A stretch of 28,824 bases of DNA. Source: a virus. The stretch lies in the IMG/VR virus record IMGVR_UViG_3300027607_000128, positions 1 through 28,824 of that record; one strand, 5' to 3'. Positions within the stretch are counted from its first letter, which is position 1. The number at the start of each line of letters is the position of its first letter. Shown here piece after piece: positions 14,698 through 21,509 of this stretch. The notes under the pieces were generated by a model, which searched no databases, was not told the DNA's origin, and worked only from the letters and a program-made list of their open reading frames with translations. Made by a program: the position numbers and the translations under genes.

Positions 14698-15963
14698 TTA
14701 CTCATTAATTTTGTTTAAAACCTTTAATTTTTTGTGCCTTTCAACAGCCTCTTTCATCCATGGCGTATTGTTCCAAGGCTTGTTAGCATTGCTTGCGCTA
14801 TCTCCAGCATCGCTGCCAGGAATTACCTGTGTGCCATTATTCTCAGCAGTCTTATCCAGTTTAGTTTCTAGTTCAGATACTTTATCAGTTAGTTGGTTAT
14901 TGGTTGCTTGCAGCTCTCCAACTTCTTTTTCCATGGTATCTTTTTCAGCCTGTAAACTAGCCAATTGCTGCTCTAACTCTTTCACTTTCGCTTCAGCAGC
15001 TTCTTTGGCTTCAATGGCCTCGTTTACTTTTTCCAGTTTTTCTTCTTGTTCGCTATTGCTCATACCAAAGAACCTTTCAATGGCATTGTATTTTTTACTT
15101 TGCATTTTTGCTTCATTTTTTATTTCAAAAATCTTATTAACCGCATCTTCAAAAGTGCCCATACTATCTGCTAAGCCTGCTTTAATGGCACTATTGCCCA
15201 TATAATGTTTCCCTTCAAAAACATCCCTTTCATACTCACTGGATATTTTATCCCCTCTGTAGCTTTTGATATTTTGAATGAAAGATTTTGCTACCTCGTC
15301 CAACTCATCCTTCATAGGGTTTAAATCTCCTTCTTGATAGGCTCTATGGTCATGGTTCTTTTGGGGAGATACCCTTGCATAAATTGCTTTTCTTTCTATA
15401 CCTCTAGCAGCATAATAATTAGAGAAATCCCAGAAGCTCATCATGGTACCGATAGAACCGAGTAGATCGGAAGCATCACTGACCACGATATGTTCTGTAC
15501 TGGCTGCAATGCCATAGGCAGCTGAGGCAGCCATGCCATCTACAAATGCCACCACAGGTTTTTGGGTTTGTGTAATCACATTTTCCAACAACCTATGTGC
15601 ACCAGCAGAACCGCCTGGGCTATCAATTACCAACACAGTTCCTGCAATCTCAGGGTCATTGTCAAATTCTTTTATATCCTGTACCAATGACTTTGTTCCA
15701 CGAGCACCAGAAAATTGGTCATACTTTGTGACCGTACCCCTTAAATAGGCTACGCCAACATTTTTGGGTTCTTTTTGAGTAGAAGATGATAAAGTATAAA
15801 TCTCAGGTCTGTTTCTTGCCCTAGCCTCTGACCAATCAATATCTTCTGGCTTTCCTTCTCCCATGATGATATCATATACCAAAGGAAACATTGCAGTAGC
15901 AGCATTTTCTTCAATGTGCCAAATTCCTTTTGCGATATCATTTAATAGTTCATCCCTGATCAT
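14698..15963 (-). CDS. S49 family prohead protease fused to coiled-coil scaffold
   Basis: The ATG at 15963 (421 residues) is preferred over an in-frame TTG at 15978 because it lies exactly 38 bases from the late promoter element, as in the other late operons. Residues about 65-280 form an S49 (SppA-like) serine protease: strand VLVIDSPGGSAG (110-121), nucleophile region MAASAAYGIA with Ser147, then LLGSIGTMMSF. The general-base Lys is probably Lys202 (RVSPQKN), about 55 residues later as in SppA-type enzymes. Residues about 305-376 form a Glu/Lys/Ala-rich coiled coil, then a polar end. This fused arrangement is known for phage prohead proteases with an internal scaffold. The coiled coil would guide capsid assembly and be removed at maturation. 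Confidence 0.85.
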   Translation of the reverse strand: MIRDELLNDIAKGIWHIEENAATAMFPLVYDIIMGEGKPEDIDWSEARARNRPEIYTLSSSTQKEPKNVGVAYLRGTVTKYDQFSGARGTKSLVQDIKEFDNDPEIAGTVLVIDSPGGSAGAHRLLENVITQTQKPVVAFVDGMAASAAYGIAASTEHIVVSDASDLLGSIGTMMSFWDFSNYYAARGIERKAIYARVSPQKNHDHRAYQEGDLNPMKDELDEVAKSFIQNIKSYRGDKISSEYERDVFEGKHYMGNSAIKAGLADSMGTFEDAVNKIFEIKNEAKMQSKKYNAIERFFGMSNSEQEEKLEKVNEAIEAKEAAEAKVKELEQQLASLQAEKDTMEKEVGELQATNNQLTDKVSELETKLDKTAENNGTQVIPGSDAGDSASNANKPWNNTPWMKEAVERHKKLKVLNKINE

Positions 15964-15982
15964 GTTACAATTATCCAATATT

Positions 15983-16004
15983 GTACAGGGTATTTTAAGG
16001 ACAG
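15983..16004 (-). promoter_or_regulatory. late promoter element upstream of capsid/tail operon
   Basis: CTGTCCTTAAA-N6-TGTAC on the minus strand, ending 20 bases before the ATG at 15963. It starts right after the stop codon of the depolymerase gene, so the protease, capsid, tail and lysis genes get their own late promoter. Confidence 0.75.
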
Positions 16005-17567
16005 CTAGTCAAAATACATGAATGCTACATCAGGGATAGTAGCATAATTGCCGACCATAGATTTATGGTATCCAATATTTTGGATTGAACCTTCAGGTTG
16101 TAGACCTGGGTAACCAGCAGATGTATTCATTCTATAGAAATCCCTTAATTCAGTATCCCCATTTCCTACAGCTTGAGTATACTTATAACATACAGCAGCT
16201 GCATACATGTGATGTTGAAAATACCTACCCCACATGTAAGAATATTTAAAACTTCCATTGCTATTGGTATCGCGATATCCAGTTCCACTACTATCTACAT
16301 ATCCATCTATTTGATCACCCCTTGTACTATACCGGGGGGCAAAACCTCCATTTTCCTGACTCCTGAAATATCTTGAGTAACCTTTTATGGCATTGATAAG
16401 GCTTTTTGGTCCACCTACAGTAGAATCAGGTGTCCTTCCATCAGTGGTTATGGTATTTGTTACACCTGCCGAGGTAGAAAAAGTAAAACCATAATCATCA
16501 TCTAACATCTTCCATAAACTGTAGGCAAAAGTAGCCCACATATTTAGATTGATACCACCATAATGGATTCCAAACTCACCACGTCTATGAAATTCAGTCT
16601 GTGTCCCATCTGGGAACATGCCAAAAGTCAACCATTCATCAAAAACCTGTTTTCCATAGTTAATGTATGTGGTGTTACCTGTAACTGCACCTATTACACC
16701 AATTGCAGATGCTTGACTCATCAACCTATTATTATATACAACAGATCCACGGGTCAATACATAACCATTTTGATGGGTTATCCACTCGGCCCAGGTTTCC
16801 GATAGCCTTAATGCCCGTCTACCTTCATTATTCATCTGTTTATTCTGCCTATCTAAAGTAGAATTAAAATAGCCTTCAAGTGCTCCGATCTCTATATTTT
16901 GCCTAAAAAATTCTGCTCCAGCCAATAACCAGTTTTCTACTTGTAATTTTTGTGAAGAACTCATATGAGGTTTCAACCAACCATATATAAGTGCCCTGGA
17001 ACAAAGGAATTCTCCTTCAAAAAAGGCTGGATTGGCCTGCCATAGATATTGTGTTGAGCTTCCTAATTGCTTAGTAGCATTGGGTTGCCACCTAGGCAAA
17101 TTATATTGAATTCCAGGACGTTGGGCCTGATGAATCAAATCACTGATACATGTATTTATCAAGGAGCTATTTTCTTGTACAACTGCCCAAAATGCAGCAG
17201 CTGTAAATAGATCTTTGTGCCATGGCTCTCCCCAGATTCTATCATATTCCATGTGGGGGTCATTTACCCATGGTACAATTGGATTACCACCATCCCAGTT
17301 CTGTCTATTGGCTTGCCTATCATCACTTCTAGGTCCATCATGGGAAAGGGGTCTTAGTGTAAGATAAAGGTCTTTCCTTTCGATGATACGTTGCCCTTTT
17401 CCTGGACTATTGGTAAAATCACTACCAAAAGTTGTATAGGTATTATTACTAAAACGCTGCCTGTAAAATATTTTTTCGGCATCGGTAATCAATTCACCTT
17501 TATTATCTTTTTTTGGTGGTTGTACTTCATCTAGAGATGAAGTAAATAATATCTGAAAAAATCCCAT
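16005..17567 (-). CDS. alginate-lyase-like tail depolymerase
   Basis: The ATG at 17567 is chosen because it overlaps the upstream stop as TAATG; a TTG two codons earlier is possible. The 520-residue protein has an N-terminal stretch of about 60 residues without homology, perhaps for virion attachment, and then an alpha/alpha-toroid region. Motifs include GEFLCSRALIYGWLKPHM (185-202), SVVYNNRLMSQASAIGVIGAVTG (275-297) and DGTQTEFHRRGEFGIHYGGINLNMWA (320-345). These fit the alginate lyase superfamily (Pfam Alginate_lyase, PL5-type) with Arg and His-Tyr of the catalytic site. The usual NNH catalytic motif appears here as NNR (279-281), so activity or substrate may differ. No signal peptide is seen, as expected for a virion protein. 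Next to the fibre gene it probably degrades host capsule or slime. Confidence 0.65.
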   Translation of the reverse strand: MGFFQILFTSSLDEVQPPKKDNKGELITDAEKIFYRQRFSNNTYTTFGSDFTNSPGKGQRIIERKDLYLTLRPLSHDGPRSDDRQANRQNWDGGNPIVPWVNDPHMEYDRIWGEPWHKDLFTAAAFWAVVQENSSLINTCISDLIHQAQRPGIQYNLPRWQPNATKQLGSSTQYLWQANPAFFEGEFLCSRALIYGWLKPHMSSSQKLQVENWLLAGAEFFRQNIEIGALEGYFNSTLDRQNKQMNNEGRRALRLSETWAEWITHQNGYVLTRGSVVYNNRLMSQASAIGVIGAVTGNTTYINYGKQVFDEWLTFGMFPDGTQTEFHRRGEFGIHYGGINLNMWATFAYSLWKMLDDDYGFTFSTSAGVTNTITTDGRTPDSTVGGPKSLINAIKGYSRYFRSQENGGFAPRYSTRGDQIDGYVDSSGTGYRDTNSNGSFKYSYMWGRYFQHHMYAAAVCYKYTQAVGNGDTELRDFYRMNTSAGYPGLQPEGSIQNIGYHKSMVGNYATIPDVAFMYFD

Positions 17568-19534
17568 TACCAATTAAATTTTAGCCAATCAACAAAAAAC
17601 CAGTCACCTACTGCAATGAATTGTACAGTAAGTGGACCTGCTGAAAGGTCCAAGCCAGTAACTTCTATTGTTCCTAGGGTAATACCTCCAAGGTTTTGAC
17701 TATCCTGCAAACTTCCTGGAACCAATGTTGCCGTATATGATTGACCATTGATGAACAAAGCAAAATATCCATTGGTGATGTAACCTTGCTGGTCTCCTGG
17801 AGAACCAGTCCTTATCCTAGCTTGGAATGTCACAGGGTTTTGATTGCTCGGCATTGTCAAGTCCCATCTTACATTATCATTTGAATCATACATCCTCAAT
17901 ACACTACCTCCTGATGCAATATCCAAAGTCTGAGCGCCTATTGAACCTTTTGTACCTGTATCCAATATAATTGTATAACTACCAGGTGTTTCTGCCTCTT
18001 GGTATACCTGACCTGCACCACCAACAGCTGCGGTAATCTGAAACCATGGTGTGTATCTTAATTGACCATTTTTTGCTCCTGATTGTGCCAAAACTTGAAT
18101 AACGCCTCGTACTATGGTATCTTCTTCATTAGCAGATAAAGCAAAACTGTTGTTTTGTGAAAAAGCTTGTATAGTAACTATACCATTACCATCAGGAGCT
18201 CCACTACCATCATCACCAGATCTTTCAAAACTTACCAAAGGTCCATCTGTAGTATTTTCCAGATCACCATCCTCATCAAAGAAATTATATTGTACTGAAA
18301 TGGTTTGGCCTACTTCCTTGATTCCATTCAAATCTGCATTGTTGGCATATGGAGCAGAATTCTTTAATTTTTTTATCATATCTACCACATTGGAATCTTT
18401 GTCATATAAGAACCAATAGGACATTAAAGTATTAGGCTCAAAGCTTACTTCAGGGTTGATATCATTTATGGTAGCTCCTGTAAAAACAGGCTCTTCAGTA
18501 CCTTGGAAATGCATTTTTATCTGGGCACCCCTCAGCCCTCCATTGGTATCAATGATGATACTTGCATCTGAGTTAGGTGCTCCCTCAGTATTATAGACTG
18601 CACTTTCTGTAAAAACTATTTTATTGATATCAGAATAAGTTTTTTGCGCCCATTCCCCAATACCACTTCCACCTGATTGAGAAAGGTGTGTCCATAACTT
18701 TTGAGTTGCATCAACTTGATAGGCTGAAATGAATGCAAATTCATTAGCTTCCAATATGAATTCACCAGGTACACCTTTGGCTTTAGCCCCTGGTAATTCG
18801 ATTGTAACAGGTGATGAAGAAGTATTTTTAAATACTATCTCACCCTTTTGGCCTTGTAAGTCTAGATCATTGATTATTCTAGTATCACCATTGACCTGAC
18901 AAAAACCCCTTCTTACAGGATTGTGATCCTGGCCAAGTGAAAGGATTCCTATAGAAGTCTGTCCAGAATGACCACTTTTCTCATAGAATTTTTGGAAGAT
19001 TGTCCCAAAACTGACCAATACTTTATCACCAAAGAACCATGTACCCGTTCCACCGATTATATTCCACTTATCGGATGATACTTTTCTTAATCTGATACTT
19101 GCTTGTGAATCCTGGGCATACAATCCATACTGACATTGAATTGCCTGGCCAGCTTGTAGATTATGGATAATTTCTCCAGCAGGTGGTGTTATGGTCACTA
19201 TACCTGTATCAACTTTATTGATAATTGCTTCAAATTGACTACCTTCTGAGGTGGGGTCACCTGTATCTGGTAAGGTAAAATTTATACTGTCGGATCCTGC
19301 TCCTTCATTACTAAATGGTACTCCATTGTCACCTGTGGACATGGAATAATTGGCTGATTTGGCAACTACTTTTGGCTGGGCTATAAACTCATCTTTGAAT
19401 ACTACCTTATTGGCAATATCATTGGTGAATACCCGCATAAGTGCAGCAGTAATAGCCTTAGCAGGTGCATTGTCCTTGAACTTCCCGTTGGACAGGTTGT
19501 TCCATGTATCCAAAAAACTTTGTTTGAAACTCAT
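17567..19534 (-). CDS. tail fibre / receptor-binding protein with CBM6-like C-terminus
   Basis: This 655-residue protein has a short N-terminal segment (KQSFLDTWNNLSNGKFKDNAPAKAITAALMRVFTND) that may attach to the virion. It is followed by long beta-rich, Gly/Ser/Asn-rich regions typical of fibres. Residues about 515-655 look like a carbohydrate-binding module of family 6 type: AETPGSYTIILDTGTKG, VLRMYDSNDNVRWDLTMP, GYFALFINGQSYTATLVPGS and a final LTVQFIAVGDWFFVDWLKFNW. It overlaps the depolymerase gene and the gene upstream by 1 and 4 bases. The pair of a binding fibre and a lyase suggests recognition and degradation of the same surface polysaccharide. Confidence 0.65.
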   Translation of the reverse strand: MSFKQSFLDTWNNLSNGKFKDNAPAKAITAALMRVFTNDIANKVVFKDEFIAQPKVVAKSANYSMSTGDNGVPFSNEGAGSDSINFTLPDTGDPTSEGSQFEAIINKVDTGIVTITPPAGEIIHNLQAGQAIQCQYGLYAQDSQASIRLRKVSSDKWNIIGGTGTWFFGDKVLVSFGTIFQKFYEKSGHSGQTSIGILSLGQDHNPVRRGFCQVNGDTRIINDLDLQGQKGEIVFKNTSSSPVTIELPGAKAKGVPGEFILEANEFAFISAYQVDATQKLWTHLSQSGGSGIGEWAQKTYSDINKIVFTESAVYNTEGAPNSDASIIIDTNGGLRGAQIKMHFQGTEEPVFTGATINDINPEVSFEPNTLMSYWFLYDKDSNVVDMIKKLKNSAPYANNADLNGIKEVGQTISVQYNFFDEDGDLENTTDGPLVSFERSGDDGSGAPDGNGIVTIQAFSQNNSFALSANEEDTIVRGVIQVLAQSGAKNGQLRYTPWFQITAAVGGAGQVYQEAETPGSYTIILDTGTKGSIGAQTLDIASGGSVLRMYDSNDNVRWDLTMPSNQNPVTFQARIRTGSPGDQQGYITNGYFALFINGQSYTATLVPGSLQDSQNLGGITLGTIEVTGLDLSAGPLTVQFIAVGDWFFVDWLKFNW

Positions 19535-20070
19535 ATATAAAAATCTGTATTGAAATCATCTGAAAAATCCCCGCCTATTTCGGTTTCTACCTCACCAAAC
19601 CCAGTTGGCAAGATATAGGCACTCAATGTTTTACTGCTCTTGAATAATTGAAAATTAAATTGGTTTCTACTATTAGAAGAACCTGAATTGTAATTGGCAT
19701 TACACCTTACTTTGGGCACGAACCTATGTTCCCCATTTTTATCCTTGTAGATCAATGCCAATACCCTATTCCTTATATTATTGGCTAGGTTACGGTGTTC
19801 TGCTATATCCTTGGGTAAAGAAAAAGGCAGAGAAAAATTAAAGAATGTATTATGTGGAGAATCATTAGAGGTTTCTTCTATGAATAGGTTTTCTTTGAGT
19901 GGTATCAATTTATTGAATGAAGTCCCATCTGAAAGTTTAACTTCGGTCACTTCTAGTCCTGTTGCTTTCCAACTGATTATATACTCCCATTCAATGAGCC
20001 AAAAACATTCTATTCCTGGAGTATTCTTTTCACAAAGCGTATTAATATCATTTAAGAAACCGATTTCCAT
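19531..20070 (-). CDS. small structural protein upstream of fibre gene
   Basis: This 179-residue protein of unknown function is strand-rich (GIECFWLIEWEYIISWKATGLEVTEVKLSDG) with a helical middle (AEHRNLANNIRNRVLALIYKDKNG) and an acidic/aromatic end (FGEVETEIGGDFSDDFNTDFYI). Proteins of similar size and composition are found in tail or baseplate modules of Bacteroidota prophages. It overlaps the fibre gene by 4 bases (ATGA), so it may connect the fibre to the tail or help it fold. A doubtful late promoter element lies upstream. Confidence 0.5.
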   Translation of the reverse strand: MEIGFLNDINTLCEKNTPGIECFWLIEWEYIISWKATGLEVTEVKLSDGTSFNKLIPLKENLFIEETSNDSPHNTFFNFSLPFSLPKDIAEHRNLANNIRNRVLALIYKDKNGEHRFVPKVRCNANYNSGSSNSRNQFNFQLFKSSKTLSAYILPTGFGEVETEIGGDFSDDFNTDFYI

Positions 20071-20089
20071 AAAGTAAAGCTACTTATAT

Positions 20090-20109
20090 GGGATAGGCTA
20101 ATTGAGGAC
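20090..20109 (-). promoter_or_regulatory. doubtful late promoter element upstream of 20070
   Basis: On the minus strand GTCCTCAAT begins at 20109, with its TCCT exactly 38 bases before the ATG at 20070. The TGTAC half is not conserved (ATCCC). It overlaps the last codons of the helix-turn-helix gene, so coincidence cannot be excluded. Confidence 0.3.
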
Positions 20110-20712
20110 TTGCTTACTATCTTCTCCGTATTGTTTTATCCAGCGTCTTATGGTATCGTGACTCTTGATATTGTATTTCTTTTGGGCAACACGATAGCTG
20201 ATATTTCCCAACATGATTTCTTTTACTATCTTTTTTTTGAAACCTTCCCTATAACGCTTGTATGTTTTGTGGTAGATGTGTTTTTTATACCTTATAAATG
20301 CCTTGTGGTTACTCTCAAAGGCATATTCATCCTCGTATATATTGTACCGTTCCAGTACTAACTTTAGGGCTTCCAGCTCGGATATGTTCAATAGGCTTGC
20401 ATATTCCCGTTGCATCCTCAAAATGTAGCTGTTGGCCATTTTGTTTATAATGTTCCCCACGGCATATTCTAATGTATCAGGTTCATTTTCCAGTGGTTTT
20501 GCAAATTTGATGGTGATTATATCTATGATACTGGTAAAATTTGATCCATGAGGTTTTCCCACTGCATAGCGGCACGGAAAGTAAAGATCATCCTTGCTTT
20601 TTAAATGCAATATGAATTGATCATCAGAACACTCAAAGGCATAGAGATCCTGTAGAAGTTTGATACTGTATTTATATACAGGTGCAGTTAGTGTATAGGT
20701 ACTTGTTTTCAT
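20098..20712 (-). CDS. helix-turn-helix protein, candidate phage regulator or replication protein
   Basis: This 204-residue protein has a C-terminal helix-turn-helix of the transposase-OrfA (homeodomain-like) type: KKIVKEIMLGNISYRVAQKKYNIKSHDTIRRWIKQYG (about 160-196). A very basic helix precedes it (YKKHIYHKTYKRYREGFKKK, 142-161). The N-terminal 70 residues are strand-rich, and residues 80-130 are helical and could mediate oligomers. No catalytic motif of a transposase is present, so a regulator is more likely. It is the first gene of the leftward operon and lies beside the repeat-rich region. Two 18-base tandem repeats lie 23-58 bases upstream of its ATG, a possible operator. It could autoregulate, activate late genes or bind the origin. 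Confidence 0.6.
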   Translation of the reverse strand: MKTSTYTLTAPVYKYSIKLLQDLYAFECSDDQFILHLKSKDDLYFPCRYAVGKPHGSNFTSIIDIITIKFAKPLENEPDTLEYAVGNIINKMANSYILRMQREYASLLNISELEALKLVLERYNIYEDEYAFESNHKAFIRYKKHIYHKTYKRYREGFKKKIVKEIMLGNISYRVAQKKYNIKSHDTIRRWIKQYGEDSKQVLN

Positions 20713-20734
20713 GGCTGGTACGAATTGGCAAATG

Positions 20735-20770
20735 TGCTACGCACTGTTACGATGCTACGCACTGCTACGA
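20735..20770. repeat. two 18-base tandem repeats, likely operator
   Basis: TGCTACGCACTGTTACGA (20735-20752) and TGCTACGCACTGCTACGA (20753-20770) differ at one base. On the minus strand they contain four CGTARCA heptamers spaced 10, 8 and 10 bases apart. They lie 23-58 bases before the ATG at 20712, in the likely promoter or leader of the helix-turn-helix gene. Confidence 0.7.
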
Positions 20771-21017
20771 TAAAGATACTTATTTCCCAGAAAATATCTA
20801 AGTAATTGATAATCAATAATTAAAATGATTTCAAAAATATTTATAAAGGAAATATTCTGAACAACATACCTTTCTTTCTCTTGACCCTGATTGTGTTATC
20901 TATTTGGAGTTTCTGCTGAAAATTGTACTACTCCAATATTTGGGTCATTTTTTTAAAAATTATGCTGTATAAAAAATAGTGTGGTTGGGGGTACCCCTCC
21001 TTGTTTTCGGGTTTTGA

Positions 21018-21286
21018 GTTTCCAGTTTCCAATTTTTATCCAATAGTGCTGATAATCAATAAGTTAAATTTTGGAAACGCATTTTATTTGTTGGAAAGTG
21101 TTGGATACTCACCACGAGTTTCCAACAACCATGTGTTAATATCCAACAGTATCCAACAGTTTCCAAAAAGTATCCAACAAATTAATTGTATTATATATAT
21201 ATGATATAAATAATAAATAATTGTATATCAGTTGGTTAACTATTTAACAAATTGTACTCTTGTTCATTTGTTGGAAACTGGAAACA
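21018..21286. repeat. iteron-like array of TWTCCAACA / TGTTGGAWA
   Basis: At least a dozen copies of TWTCCAA(CA) or its inverse are present: GTTTCCA 21018, GTTTCCAA 21025, TATCCAA 21037, inverse at 21070, 21088 and 21099, TTTCCAACAA 21119, TATCCAACA 21140, 21150 and 21171, TTTCCAA 21160, and inverse copies at 21269 and 21279. Four direct copies at 21140-21179 are spaced 10-11 bases, one helical turn. An AT-rich segment follows (21181-21230). The arrangement resembles an iteron origin with an unwinding region. Confidence 0.6.
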
Positions 21287-21509
21287 TTTTTTGAAAATAT
21301 GTATTCTTATGACACAAAAAGAATAAAAACAAGTGTTTTGAACCACATATGGAAATATTACAACGTAAACTTTTATATAGTAAATTTGACTTTTTTTGTA
21401 CTATTTAAAGCTGCAATGAATATTAGGATTAAGAATATTCTCAAGTCTCCCTTTCTTATTTTTATATAATATTTAGGTATATTTAAATTCTACTCAACCT
21501 TATATTGAA

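Larger units (their letters stand above)
20713..21509. other. 797-base non-coding region, probable replication origin / control region
   Basis: The region lies between the divergent genes at 20712 and 21510. It contains the 18-base tandem repeats (20735-20770), a repeated TGATAATCAATAA-(G)-TTAAA pair (20807-20824 and 21050-21068), an inverted TTGGAGT/ACTCCAA pair (20904-20936), a GGGGTACCCC palindrome (20988-20997), an array of TWTCCAACA-type repeats (21018-21286) and an AT-only stretch (about 21181-21230). No convincing gene is present; small open frames here lack support. Confidence 0.6.

Noticed and set aside
14711-15205. 164-codon plus-strand open frame opposite the scaffold coiled coil
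   Set aside because: It is an antisense shadow of the highly biased Glu/Lys codons of the protease/scaffold gene and has no start context or family.
7826-17573. TTG start codons at 7847, 11500, 15978 and 17573
   Set aside because: In-frame ATGs lie a few codons downstream and fit better with overlaps (TAATG) or the fixed promoter distance.
20988-20997. GGGGTACCCC palindrome
   Set aside because: It is a short perfect palindrome with no second copy or linked feature, so no function is claimed.
21018-21286. Repeat cluster considered as a CRISPR array
   Set aside because: Units are only 7-10 bases, occur in both orientations and have irregular or 10-base spacing, without spacers of constant length.
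21260-21469. Small plus-strand open frame in the origin-like region
   Set aside because: It starts with TTG inside a repeat unit, is AT-driven and has no recognisable features. A shorter ATG form at 21299 is also unsupported.
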